From: Paraburkholderia terricola
GTDB taxonomy: Bacteria; Pseudomonadota; Gammaproteobacteria; Burkholderiales; Burkholderiaceae
Reading direction: 5' to 3'
Assembly: GCF_900142195.1 (NCBI RefSeq)
Contig: NZ_FRAB01000054.1
Coordinates: forward strand, 1 to 40,287
Length of the DNA: 40,287 bases
The notes below the pieces were generated by a model, which was not told where the DNA came from, did no database searches, and saw only the letters and a program-made list of their open reading frames with translations. The stretch's first letter is position 1; every line of letters begins with the position of its first letter. The translations under genes were made by a program, and so were the position numbers. This document shows positions 31,864 through 40,287 of the stretch, piece after piece.

Positions 31864-34800
31864 ATGACCGCTCGCCTGCCCATCGATGGCACGCCCGCTC
31901 TCGCCGATTACAAGCTGTCCGATAACCTCACCGCGACGCGCGGCCGCATTTTCCTGACCGGCACCCAGGCGCTGGTGCGCCTCGCGTTGATGCAGCGCGC
32001 GCTCGATCGTTCGCGCGGCATGAACACCGCCGGTTTCATCAGCGGCTATCGCGGCTCGCCGCTCGGCATGGTCGATCAGCAGTTGTGGAAAGCGAACAAA
32101 CTGCTCGCGGCGAGCGATATTCGCTTCCTGCCGGCGATCAACGAGGAACTCGGCGGCACCGCCGTGCTCGGCACGCAGCGCGTGGAGGCCGACCCGGAGC
32201 GCACCGTCGAAGGCGTGTTCGCGATGTGGTACGGCAAGGGCCCCGGCGTGGATCGCGCCGGCGACGCGCTCAAGCACGGCAACGCATACGGCTCGTCGCC
32301 GCATGGCGGCGTGCTGGTGGTGGCGGGCGACGACCACGGCTGCGTGTCGTCGTCGATGCCGCATCAGAGCGACTTCGCGATGATGGCCTGGCATATGCCG
32401 ATCGTGAATCCGTCCAACATCGCCGACATGCTCGAATTCGGCTTGTACGGCTGGGCGTTGTCGCGATTCTCGGGCGCGTGGGTCGGCTACAAGGCGATCT
32501 CCGAGACGGTCGAATCGGGCTCGACCGTCGACCTCGACGCGCTGCATACCGAATGGACGCCGCCGCACGATTTCCAGGCGCCAGCCGGCGGCCTGCATAA
32601 CCGCTGGCCCGATCTGCCGAGCCTCACGATCGAATCGCGCATGCACGCGAAGCTCGATGCGGTGCGCCACTTCGCGCGCGCCAACAGCATCGACAAATGG
32701 ATCGCGCCGAGCCCGCACGCGAACGTGGGCATCGTCACTTGCGGCAAGGCGCATCTTGACTTGATGGAGACGCTGCGCCGGCTCGATCTGACGGTCGCCG
32801 ATCTGGACGCCGCCGGCGTGCGGATCTACAAGGTCGGCTTGTCGTTTCCGCTGGAGATGACGCGCATCGACGCGTTCGTTGCCGGTTTGTCCGAAGTGCT
32901 GGTGATCGAGGAGAAGGGCCCGGTCATCGAACAGCAGATCAAGGACTATCTGTACAACCGCACGCAAGGCACGCGGCCGATCGTGATCGGCAAGCATGCC
33001 GAGGACGGCACGATGCTGCTGTCGTCGCTCGGTGAATTGCGGCCTTCGCGTATCTTGCCGGTGTTCGCGAACTGGCTCGCCGAACACAAGCCCGCGCTCG
33101 ACCGGCGCGAGCGCGTGGTCGATCTGGTCGCGCCGCACATTCTCTCGAACGCCGCGGACAGCGTGAAGCGCACGCCGTATTTCTGTTCGGGCTGCCCGCA
33201 CAACACATCGACGAAAGTGCCGGAAGGATCGATCGCGCAAGCGGGCATCGGCTGTCACTTCATGGCTTCGTGGATGGAGCGCGACACGACGGGGCTGATC
33301 CAGATGGGCGGTGAAGGCGTCGACTGGGCGTCGCATTCGATGTTCACGAAAACGCGTCACGTGTTCCAGAATCTCGGCGACGGCACGTACTTTCATTCGG
33401 GCATTCTCGCGATCCGCCAGGCGGTGGCCGCGAAAGCCACCATCACGTACAAGATTCTCTATAACGATGCGGTTGCGATGACGGGCGGGCAGCCGGTCGA
33501 CGGCAGCATCTCGGTGCCGCAGATCGCGCGCCAGGTGGAAGCCGAAGGCGTGTCGCGCTTCGTCGTGGTGAGCGACGAGCCGGAGAAATACGACGGCCAT
33601 CACGATCTGTTTCCGAAGGGCACGACGTTTCACCATCGCAGCGAAATGGACGCCGTGCAGCGCCAGTTGCGCGACACCGACGGCGTCACAGTGCTGATCT
33701 ACGACCAGACCTGCGCGGCGGAAAAACGGCGCAGAAGGAAGAAAGGCGAATTCCCCGATCCCGACAAGCGTCTGTTCATCAACGAGGAAGTCTGCGAAGG
33801 CTGCGGCGATTGCGGCGTGCAATCGAATTGCCTGTCGGTGGAACCCGTTGAAACGGCATTGGGACGCAAGCGGCGCATCGACCAATCGTCGTGCAACAAG
33901 GATTATTCCTGCGTGAACGGCTTCTGCCCGAGCTTCGTCACCGTGGAAGGCGGCAAGCTGAAGAAAGCCGCGGGCGTGGCGTTCGATCCGCAAGCGCTGG
34001 CGGCGCGCGTCGCTGCGTTGCGCGTTCCCGCGACGCATCTCGACGCCGCGCCCTACGACATTCTGGTGACGGGCGTCGGCGGGACCGGCGTCGTGACGGT
34101 CGGCGCGTTGATCAGCATGGCGGCGCATCTGGAAGGCAAGAGCGCGTCGGTGCTCGACTTCATGGGCTTCGCGCAAAAGGGCGGCTCGGTGCTGTCGTTC
34201 GTGCGCTTCGCCGCGCGCGACGAGTGGCTCAACCAGGTGCGGATCGACACGCAACAGGCCGACGTGCTGCTCGCCTGCGACATGGTGGTGGGCGCGAGCG
34301 CCGATGCGCTGCAAACGGTGCGTCATGGCCGCACGCGCATCGTCGTGAATACGCATGCGATTCCGAATGCGAGCTTCGTGCAGAACCCCGACGCGACGCT
34401 GCATGCGGATGCGCTGATCGACAAGATGCGTCACGCGGCGGGTGCGGAACGCATGTCCACGTGCGACGCGCAAGCGCTTGCCACGCGCTTTCTCGGCGAC
34501 ACCATCGGCGCCAACATTCTGATGCTCGGCTATGCGTGGCAGCTCGGTCTCGTGCCGGTATCGTTCGCCGCGATGATGCGCGCGATCGAGTTGAACAACG
34601 TCGCCGTGCAGATGAATCAGTTGGCGTTCTCGATCGGCCGGCTCGCCGCCGAAGACCCCGCCGCGCTCGAAGCATTGTGGGAAGCGCGGCATGTCGCGAA
34701 GCAAACGGTGCGCGTCGATACGCTCGATGAAGTGATCGCGCATCGCGAGGGGCGTCTGCAAACGTATGGCGGCGAGCGCTATGTGAAGCGTTATCGCGCG

Positions 34801-35451
34801 CTGGTGGATGCTGCACGTCGCGCCGAGACCGCGGTGGACGCACGGAGCGAGCGCCTCACGCGCGCGGTGGCGACCACGTTCTACCGTCTGCTCGCCGTGA
34901 AGGATGAATACGAAGTGGCGCGCCTGCATACGGACGCCGCATTCCGCGAGGCGCTCGAAGCGCAATTCGAAGGCGTGGCGGGCAAGGACTTCGGCATCAG
35001 GTTCAATCTCGCGCCGCCGACGCTGACGCATCCGCAGCCCGGCATCAACCCGGCCAAAAAAACCTTCGGTCAATGGATGTGGCCGGTGCTCGGCATGCTG
35101 GCGAAATGGCGCGGCCTGCGCGGCACGATGCTCGATCCGTTCGGCCGCACGCTCGAACGCAAGATGGAGCGCGAACTCGCCGACGATTACGAAACCACGC
35201 TGCAACGCGCGTTTGCAAAGCTCAACGCGAACAACCTGGAAGACGTCGCGAAGCTGGCCGACCTGCATGCCCGCGTGCGCGGTTATGGTCACGTGAAGCT
35301 GGCGAATCTGGCGGGCGTGAAGCGTGGCGAACGCGATCTCGCCGCGCGCTTGCAGATCGAAGCAGCAACGGGCGCGTGCGTGAAGAAGTCGCTGGAAGAG
35401 GTGAAAGGCGCCGGGCAGTTGCGCGGCATTCCGGTGGTGGTCGCGAAGTAA
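31864..35451 (+). CDS. Fused indolepyruvate ferredoxin oxidoreductase (IorA-IorB)
   Basis: This 1195-residue single-chain 2-oxoacid:acceptor oxidoreductase decarboxylates aryl- or branched-chain 2-oxoacids to acyl-CoA using TPP and iron-sulfur clusters. The order seen is an N-terminal pyrimidine-binding domain (FISGYRGSPLG, NEELGGTAVLGTQ), a TPP/pyrophosphate domain (about 440-600, with CHFMASWMERDT and QMGGEGVDW), a [4Fe-4S] motif with C644, C647, C650 and C656 (CEGCGDCGVQSNC) plus more Cys before CPSF, and the gamma (IorB-like) domain from about 735 (GVGGTGVVTVGALI). A C-terminal extension (about 925-1195) ends in VVVAK. GGAGA precedes the ATG. Such fusions occur in aerobic betaproteobacteria. 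It stands alone with its own terminator. Confidence 0.93.
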   Translation: MTARLPIDGTPALADYKLSDNLTATRGRIFLTGTQALVRLALMQRALDRSRGMNTAGFISGYRGSPLGMVDQQLWKANKLLAASDIRFLPAINEELGGTAVLGTQRVEADPERTVEGVFAMWYGKGPGVDRAGDALKHGNAYGSSPHGGVLVVAGDDHGCVSSSMPHQSDFAMMAWHMPIVNPSNIADMLEFGLYGWALSRFSGAWVGYKAISETVESGSTVDLDALHTEWTPPHDFQAPAGGLHNRWPDLPSLTIESRMHAKLDAVRHFARANSIDKWIAPSPHANVGIVTCGKAHLDLMETLRRLDLTVADLDAAGVRIYKVGLSFPLEMTRIDAFVAGLSEVLVIEEKGPVIEQQIKDYLYNRTQGTRPIVIGKHAEDGTMLLSSLGELRPSRILPVFANWLAEHKPALDRRERVVDLVAPHILSNAADSVKRTPYFCSGCPHNTSTKVPEGSIAQAGIGCHFMASWMERDTTGLIQMGGEGVDWASHSMFTKTRHVFQNLGDGTYFHSGILAIRQAVAAKATITYKILYNDAVAMTGGQPVDGSISVPQIARQVEAEGVSRFVVVSDEPEKYDGHHDLFPKGTTFHHRSEMDAVQRQLRDTDGVTVLIYDQTCAAEKRRRRKKGEFPDPDKRLFINEEVCEGCGDCGVQSNCLSVEPVETALGRKRRIDQSSCNKDYSCVNGFCPSFVTVEGGKLKKAAGVAFDPQALAARVAALRVPATHLDAAPYDILVTGVGGTGVVTVGALISMAAHLEGKSASVLDFMGFAQKGGSVLSFVRFAARDEWLNQVRIDTQQADVLLACDMVVGASADALQTVRHGRTRIVVNTHAIPNASFVQNPDATLHADALIDKMRHAAGAERMSTCDAQALATRFLGDTIGANILMLGYAWQLGLVPVSFAAMMRAIELNNVAVQMNQLAFSIGRLAAEDPAALEALWEARHVAKQTVRVDTLDEVIAHREGRLQTYGGERYVKRYRALVDAARRAETAVDARSERLTRAVATTFYRLLAVKDEYEVARLHTDAAFREALEAQFEGVAGKDFGIRFNLAPPTLTHPQPGINPAKKTFGQWMWPVLGMLAKWRGLRGTMLDPFGRTLERKMERELADDYETTLQRAFAKLNANNLEDVAKLADLHARVRGYGHVKLANLAGVKRGERDLAARLQIEAATGACVKKSLEEVKGAGQLRGIPVVVAK

Positions 35452-35481
35452 GGCTCGTGTGCGTGGGCATGTGCGTGTTGC

Positions 35482-35522
35482 AAATGCCGCTTCGGGGTTC
35501 GGCTCCGAAGCGGCATTTTTTA
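35482..35522. terminator. Bidirectional intrinsic terminator
   Basis: Arms 35482-35495 and 35505-35518 form a perfect 14-bp stem (AAATGCCGCTTCGG and complement) with a nine-base loop, followed on the plus strand by a T-run to 35521. It ends the ior transcript and, from the other side, cutC. Confidence 0.9.
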
Positions 35523-35548
35523 TCGCGCTTTGCACGCGCTATGCCGCG

Positions 35549-36244
35549 CTATGCCGCGTTCAGCAGCGCTCTCACTTGCGCAACCCTGGCGGCATCGACC
35601 GGCGCGAGCCCCTTGCCGCCGACGCGCACGCCCGAGCCGAAATGCACCGCTTGCACTTGCGTCGCGCGGACGAAGCCGGCAACCGCGTCGACCGTCAAGC
35701 CCGCGCCGGCCAGCACCGTGCAATGCGAGCCGGACGCTTGCCTGACCAGGTCGCCTAGCGTTGCTTGCGCGTCGAGCACCGAGGCTTTTCCGCCCGACGT
35801 CAGCACGTTCGTCACCGCTTCGAATTCGAGCAGCACGTCGAGCGCTTCTTGCAGATCGCGCGCTTCGTCGAATGCGCGGTGGAAGGTGATCGCAAGGCCG
35901 TCGGCCGCGTCGATCGCGCGGGCGAGTGTGTCGCGGTCGATCTGCCCTGCCTGGGTCAGCATGCCGATCACCACGCCGTTGGCGCGCGCCGCTTTTGCCG
36001 CGCCCACGTCGCGCAGCATGACCGCGGAGTCGTCGGCGTCGTAGACGAACGAGCGGCTGTGCGGCCGCACGATCACATTCACAGGAATATCAACCGCGCT
36101 CACCACCGCTTCGATCAAGCCGACGCTCGGCGTCAGGCCGCCCTCGCCCATCGCGGTGACGAGTTCGAGACGGTCGGCGCCGGCTTGCGCGGCGAGGCGC
36201 GCATCGGCCACCGTGGTGGCAATGACTTCGAGCAGAACGGACAT
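35549..36244 (-). CDS. cutC: CutC family copper homeostasis protein
   Basis: This is a 231-residue TIM-barrel protein of the CutC family, cytosolic and linked historically to copper tolerance; its biochemical role is still unclear. The family features are LLEVIATTVADARLAAQAGADRLE at the N-terminus (a stretch I cite in part: GADRLELVTAM), VNVIVRPHSRSFVY, DGLAITFHRAFDE and NVLTSGGKAS. Length is normal. It begins 35 bases after the stop of an upstream EAL gene on the same strand, so the two are probably co-transcribed, a pairing whose meaning is unclear. Confidence 0.92.
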   Translation of the reverse strand: MSVLLEVIATTVADARLAAQAGADRLELVTAMGEGGLTPSVGLIEAVVSAVDIPVNVIVRPHSRSFVYDADDSAVMLRDVGAAKAARANGVVIGMLTQAGQIDRDTLARAIDAADGLAITFHRAFDEARDLQEALDVLLEFEAVTNVLTSGGKASVLDAQATLGDLVRQASGSHCTVLAGAGLTVDAVAGFVRATQVQAVHFGSGVRVGGKGLAPVDAARVAQVRALLNAA

Positions 36245-36279
36245 GAGGATGAAAGCGCGTCGTGGAAAACGACATCATC

Positions 36280-37557
36280 TCAGAACCGCTCTTCGTCCAC
36301 CCAGTCGATGTCGCCGCACAGCACGCAGGTTTGCGCGCCGACGCGCGTCGCCACCGAAAGCGTCACGCACGGCAACGCCTCGTTGATCGACAGATACGGA
36401 CGCGTCACATGCACGCGTTCCGGCGCATTGATCGCCGCGCGGAAATATGGACGACGCAGCCAGTTCGCCCCTTGCGCGTCGGCGAGCGGCAGAAAGCGCG
36501 TTTCATGCGCCGCGCGATCGGCGCGCAGCACGACATTGCGGCCCGCCTGCCGGCCTTTCGAATCGAGCAGGAAACAGCGCGCGGCGTGATCGAGCGCGAG
36601 AAAATTCCAGCAGACCTCCTCTAGCGGCTCGCCGGCGGCAAGCCGCTCGGCCGCGCGCTCGAAGGCGCGCAGATACGGTGCGAGGCGGCTCGCATTGTGG
36701 CGCTCGCGCGCTTCGGCCTGTTCGCGATAGCGCTCGGTGAGGTCGCTGATGCAAGTCGTCGCCTGGAGGGCGTCCGCCGCGGCGGGGCTCGGGCGGCCGA
36801 AAAAGAAACCCTGCACGAAGTCGGCGTTGCAGGCGAGCGCCATCTGCGCTTCGTGCTCGGTTTCGACGCCTTCGATCAGCACGAGCTTGCCCGCTTCGTG
36901 CAGCAGCGCGACGAGTCCCGGCAAGATCGTCGCCATGTCGGCGCGATGCGCGGCGTGCGAGAGCATGATGCGGTCGAGCTTCACGATGTCCGGGTTCAGT
37001 TGCCAGATCCGCTCGACGTTCGAATGTCCCGCGCCGAAATCGTCGAGCGCGATCAGGAAGCCGCGGTCGCGGAACTGGCGCACGGCGTCGGCGAGACGTT
37101 CGAGATCTTCCGCGCGCTGTTCGAGCACTTCGAGCACGATGCGCCGCGGCGGCAGATCGAGCCGCCGCAGATTGGCCAGCAATGCGGCGGCGTGGTACGG
37201 ATCGGTGAGCGCGCCGGGATGCACGTTGAGGAACAGCCATTCGCGCTCGGCGCCGAGCACCTTGAAGTTTTCCAGATGCAGCGTCTGCGAGAGCCGGTCC
37301 AGTTGAAGGACGTCGCCGACCCGCGCGGCCTCGCCGAATACATCGAGCGGCGACACGGGACGGTCGAGCGCGTCGTGCGCGCGCAGCAGTCCCTCGTAGC
37401 CGACCGCCCGCATATGCGAGAGGCTGAAAATCGGTTGAAACACGCTGGTGAGCGTCAGCTCGCCATGCTGCACCGAAAAACGTTCGAGTCCCGACGTCAC
37501 CTCGACGTCGAAACCATGCGGCGCACTGGCCGTCCTTTCCTGCTGCGCAATCGTCAT
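36280..37557 (-). CDS. EAL-domain phosphodiesterase with C-terminal PDC/Cache-like domain
   Basis: The 425 residues begin with an EAL domain (about 30-260) having the complete catalytic set: E55 in YEGLLR, N111, E143, D172-D173 in LDDFGAG, K193, E229 and Q249. It should hydrolyse c-di-GMP. A helical linker (about 272-310) leads to a C-terminal domain (about 310-425) whose WLRRPYFRAAI...VHVTRPYLS...LPCVTLSVA pattern resembles PDC/Cache sensors. No membrane segment or signal is visible, so this sensor would lie in the cytosol, unlike most Cache domains. cutC follows 35 bases downstream. The sensed ligand is unknown. Confidence 0.9.
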   Translation of the reverse strand: MTIAQQERTASAPHGFDVEVTSGLERFSVQHGELTLTSVFQPIFSLSHMRAVGYEGLLRAHDALDRPVSPLDVFGEAARVGDVLQLDRLSQTLHLENFKVLGAEREWLFLNVHPGALTDPYHAAALLANLRRLDLPPRRIVLEVLEQRAEDLERLADAVRQFRDRGFLIALDDFGAGHSNVERIWQLNPDIVKLDRIMLSHAAHRADMATILPGLVALLHEAGKLVLIEGVETEHEAQMALACNADFVQGFFFGRPSPAAADALQATTCISDLTERYREQAEARERHNASRLAPYLRAFERAAERLAAGEPLEEVCWNFLALDHAARCFLLDSKGRQAGRNVVLRADRAAHETRFLPLADAQGANWLRRPYFRAAINAPERVHVTRPYLSINEALPCVTLSVATRVGAQTCVLCGDIDWVDEERF

Positions 37558-37944
37558 GCGATCCTCTCACGCGAAAGCCGGGCCGGTCCGAACGCGGAAG
37601 CGAGCAACCTCGGCGCCGTCTCTCTCAAAATGTGCGTTGTCGATATGGGTTAAGCAAGCTCCATGCGCGCGCTAACGCACCTTGGTAAGTAATTCGCATG
37701 AAAGATTGCACCGGCAAAAGGGCCAATGCGCCGCGCGTGGGCGCGGCAGGCACTCTTTAGGTGCGCCGCCCGGTTCGCGCGCTCGCCTGCCTCGTTCGCG
37801 GCGGCTCACTCGCTCGAAGCCGCGCCGGGGTCGCATGGGCGTCGCGCGTCCTCGGGCTAAACTTCGGCCTTCCGCCCTGCGCGGCATGACGCGGCGAGGC
37901 CGTCGACATCGCGAATAAACACGTTATAGGCTCAGAACAGACCG
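37558..37944. other. Divergent intergenic region
   Basis: This lies between the EAL gene (minus) and the antiporter gene (plus) and must carry both promoters. A weak TTATAG near 37924 could be a -10 for the antiporter. The middle (37730-37830) is GC-rich with imperfect hairpin potential. I see no supported gene. Confidence 0.5.
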
Positions 37945-39600
37945 ATGGAAATTGTCTTCACCGTATTGATTCTTTTGCTTGCGGTTGCCGCGTCAGGCGT
38001 CGTCACGCGCCTCTTGCCGGTCACGTTGCCGCTGCCGCTCGTGCAGATCGCGATCGGCGCCATGCTCGCGTGGCCGCGGCTTGGACTGCACGTCACGTTC
38101 GATCCGGAAATCTTCATGATGCTGTTCATTCCGCCGCTGCTGTTCGCGGACGGATGGCGCATTCCCAAGCGCGAATTCTTCATGGCGCGCCGCGCGATCC
38201 TGATGCTCGCGCTCGGGCTGGTTTTCATGACGGTGCTCGCGGTCGGCTACTTTGTCCATGAACTGGTGCCGTCGATGCCGCTGCCGGTGGCATTCGCGCT
38301 CGCCGCGGTGCTGTCGCCGACCGATGCCGTGGCGCTCTCCGGCATTGCCGGCAAGGGCAAGATTCCCGGACGGCTCATGCATATCCTCGAAGGCGAGGCG
38401 TTGATGAACGACGCGTCGGGCCTCGTCGCGTTGAAGTTCGCGATTGCCGCGGCATTGACCGGCGTGTTCTCGCTGCGCGACGCGTCGATCAGCTTCGTGA
38501 TCATCGCCGCCGGCGGACTCGCGACGGGCGCGGCCGCGAGCTGGCTGTTCAGCATTGTGTCGACACGCTTTCTGAACCTCACGGAAGAAGGCGATCCGGC
38601 GCCGATCGTCGTGATGACGCTGTTGATTCCGTTCGCCGCTTATCTGATCGCCGAGCGTTTGGAGTTATCGGGCATTCTCGCCGCGGTCGCGGCCGGCATG
38701 ATGATGAATTACACGAGCATCGTGAACGCCGGCTCGGTGTCGTCGCGCATCCGTGCAAACAGCACGTGGACGATGATCGAGTTCGTCTTCAATGGCATGG
38801 TGTTCATTCTGTTGGGGCTGCAGTTTCCGCACATTTTCGGCCGGGCTCTGCTCGACGCGCACGAGACCGGCGATGCGCAGGTGTGGCTGCTGATCGGCTA
38901 CATCGCCGCGGTCGGGGCCGCGCTGTATGCGATGCGCTTCGTGTGGGTGTGGCTGCTGCGCTGGTTCGCGAGCCGCGGCGCGGCGAAGCACGGCGTGGCG
39001 AACGCGGTGCCGGGCTTGCGCACGGTGGCGGTGACGACGGTGGCCGGCGTGCGCGGCGCGCTGACGCTGGCGGGCGTGCTGTCGTTGCCGGAGGTGTTGC
39101 CTGGCGGCGTGCCGTTGCCGGGCCGCGACCTCGCGATTTTCATCGCGTCGGGCGTGATTCTGCTGTCGCTGCTGGTCGCGGTGGTTGCCTTGCCGTTGTT
39201 GCTGCGCGGCTGGCGGCGCGGCAAGGATCCGCATGCGGCGGAGGAAGTTTTCGCGCGCAAGCTGGCGGCGCAGGCGGCGATTCGCGCTGTCGACGATGTG
39301 CACGACAGCGAGTGCGCGAATCTGGACGAAGCGGCGTCGGCGTATGCCGCTGATGTGACCGCGCGCGTGATGGACCTTTATCGACGGCGGCTCGCCACGC
39401 TCGGAGAGGACCAGGAGCCGCGCGAGTTGGCGCGCCGCGCCGATGCGTTGGAGTTCAGGATGAAGCTGGCGGCGATGCGGGCCGAGAGGAAGACGCTGCT
39501 CGCGCTGCGTGGTTCTCAGGCGATTAACGATGAAACTTTGAACAAGCTCATGCGGGAGGTGGATTTGTCGGAGACGGCTTTGACTGTTCGGAGGCGGTAA
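37945..39600 (+). CDS. CPA1-family Na+/H+ antiporter
   Basis: This is a 551-residue inner-membrane cation/proton exchanger of the NhaP/YjcE type (bacterial CPA1). About twelve hydrophobic helices occupy 1-415. The ion-site motifs are present: FIPPLLFADGW (61-71), SPTDAVALSGIAGKG (124-138, D127) and EGEALMNDASGLV (149-161, with N155-D156). The second half has FVFNGMVFILLGLQ and VTTVAGVRGALTLAGVLSLP. A charged cytoplasmic tail (about 420-551) with many Arg/Glu/Ala helices follows. It should exchange Na+ (or K+) for H+ for pH and salt balance. Only a weak ribosome binding site precedes the ATG. The dispersed repeat begins at the very next base after the stop. Confidence 0.93.
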   Translation: MEIVFTVLILLLAVAASGVVTRLLPVTLPLPLVQIAIGAMLAWPRLGLHVTFDPEIFMMLFIPPLLFADGWRIPKREFFMARRAILMLALGLVFMTVLAVGYFVHELVPSMPLPVAFALAAVLSPTDAVALSGIAGKGKIPGRLMHILEGEALMNDASGLVALKFAIAAALTGVFSLRDASISFVIIAAGGLATGAAASWLFSIVSTRFLNLTEEGDPAPIVVMTLLIPFAAYLIAERLELSGILAAVAAGMMMNYTSIVNAGSVSSRIRANSTWTMIEFVFNGMVFILLGLQFPHIFGRALLDAHETGDAQVWLLIGYIAAVGAALYAMRFVWVWLLRWFASRGAAKHGVANAVPGLRTVAVTTVAGVRGALTLAGVLSLPEVLPGGVPLPGRDLAIFIASGVILLSLLVAVVALPLLLRGWRRGKDPHAAEEVFARKLAAQAAIRAVDDVHDSECANLDEAASAYAADVTARVMDLYRRRLATLGEDQEPRELARRADALEFRMKLAAMRAERKTLLALRGSQAINDETLNKLMREVDLSETALTVRRR

Positions 39601-39805
39601 GGGTTTGGCCTGCTCGGCGGTTTGGGTTGTGGTTGTGGGCTTGGTTTGTTGGGCTTGGGTTGTTGGCCTTTCCTTGCTGGCTTAGTGGTCTATTAGCGTT
39701 GCCCCTGTGCGGGGCGGCACCTACTTTCTTTGCCGCCGCAAAGAAAGTAGGCAAAGAAAGCGGCTCACACCGCCAGCTTTGAAGCGGGTCTCCTGGCTTG
39801 GAGGG
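39601..39805 (-). repeat. Dispersed ~205-bp repeat, copy B (inverted)
   Basis: This is the reverse-oriented counterpart of the element at 9-203. The tail motif is 39601-39618, the variable G/T-rich (A/C-rich in element orientation) middle is 39619-39682, and the 123-bp head is 39683-39805 with the 14-bp hairpin at 39720-39733 and 39738-39751. The middle is 10 bases longer than in copy A. It abuts the antiporter stop codon directly, so its hairpin will lie in that gene's 3' untranslated region. Confidence 0.85.
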
Positions 39806-40287
39806 GATCGTGGTGCATCTGGAATCCGTGTTCTCGCCCACTCCGCGCTCGTGACACAGCAGTCATTCTTCCGGCGACGCTGCGCGCGCCGTCGCGGTAC
39901 TTCATAAAGTCGCACGGCGCTTCTGCGGTCGGCAGCAGTTCTCGATGCCGCAGACAGCTTCCGCCGTCAGCCGCAGTTCTCCAAACCAATAGCGCTGCGT
40001 GCGCCCGGCGTCACTGCATCGAATGCTGGCGAGTTGCCGACAATTTGCCGGCGCATCGGCGCGCGGCCGGACGCTCAGCACGGCGACCGGCGACCCGCCT
40101 CACAACCCACAACCGGTGTCCTGTGCAACCAGCGACACGTCTGAAACAGCACCTGGCTTTTCGGCGTCTCGCCGAGGCGAAGCCGATGGCCCCCACCGCG
40201 CCCAATGAAACCGCTGGTTTCCGTGCGCGCCGCTTCCGGCGAGCGCGCAGCGCGAGGCGGGAAGTATGACTGCCTTGTCACGAACGC
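39806..40287. other. No gene recognised
   Basis: The last 480 bases hold only short frames on both strands without ribosome binding sites or family likeness. It could be intergenic or decayed sequence, or contain the edge of a gene beyond the window. Confidence 0.4.

Noticed and set aside
31858..35535. 1225-codon minus-strand frame opposite the ior gene
   Set aside because: It is the antisense shadow of a well-supported gene in GC-rich DNA, Arg/His/Ala-rich, with no domain pattern.
1..40287. Composite transposon or genomic island bounded by the inverted repeats
   Set aside because: There is no transposase or integrase, the enclosed genes are core metabolism with uniform base composition, and the element is probably a common intergenic repeat.

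Overview
This is a GC-rich bacterial chromosome segment that reads as Paraburkholderia or a close Burkholderiaceae relative. The evidence is a bioA-bioF-bioD-bioB run, a close homologue of the Burkholderia channel KirBac1.1, a fused isobutyryl-CoA mutase (IcmF), a fused indolepyruvate ferredoxin oxidoreductase, a Gram-negative trimeric-type porin and very strong G/C third-position use. The assignment to genus is inference. I recognise no tRNA, rRNA, CRISPR array, prophage or insertion sequence. The content is mostly core metabolism plus a few accessory functions.

Layout. 1-458: a ~195-bp dispersed repeat and the upstream region of bioA. 459-4866: the biotin operon, with overlapping stops and starts. 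4958-6712 (minus): a lone sulfate-binding protein and an RBBP9-type serine hydrolase. 6986-11179 (plus): a 33-codon leader ORF coupled to ghrA, then HMG-CoA lyase, a YbaK-type tRNA deacylase, a DUF1289 protein, a MaoC hydratase and a metallo-beta-lactamase-fold hydrolase. 11519-13003: a divergent EamA transporter and Lrp-type regulator. 13059-13949 (minus): a fluoroacetate-dehalogenase-like hydrolase. 14242-15201: nitronate monooxygenase. 15282-19082 (minus): icmF. 19202-19372: a 9-bp minisatellite. 19487-21702 (minus): a LysR regulator and a porin. 22268-22861 (minus): a glycine-rich exported protein. 23386-24411: a BASS-family transporter. 24665-26518: an EAL-CBS-GGDEF protein. 26721-29904: a LacI regulator, a mannose isomerase-type epimerase and a fructokinase-type PfkB kinase in one overlapping operon. 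30024-31627: two tiny conserved-looking proteins and KirBac. 31864-35451: fused IorAB. 35549-37557 (minus): an EAL protein with a C-terminal PDC-like domain, then cutC. 37945-39600: a CPA1 Na+/H+ antiporter. 39601-39805: a second, inverted copy of the dispersed repeat. 39806-40287: no gene recognised.

How the genes work together. Four blocks make coherent pathways: biotin ring assembly (BioF, BioA, BioD, BioB); acyl-CoA and leucine catabolism (HMG-CoA lyase, MaoC hydratase, IcmF, possibly IorAB for transaminated aromatic or branched amino acids); free mannose to fructose to fructose-6-phosphate under a local LacI regulator; and cyclic-di-GMP turnover by two separate EAL proteins. The strongest unexplained items are the two matching ~200-bp repeats at the window edges, which share a perfect 14-bp hairpin and an 18-bp tail motif around a variable A/C-rich middle; the leader ORF in front of ghrA; the 35-residue tandem repeats that lengthen the IcmF linker; and the 9-bp minisatellite next to icmF. 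I found no clearly new multi-gene system.
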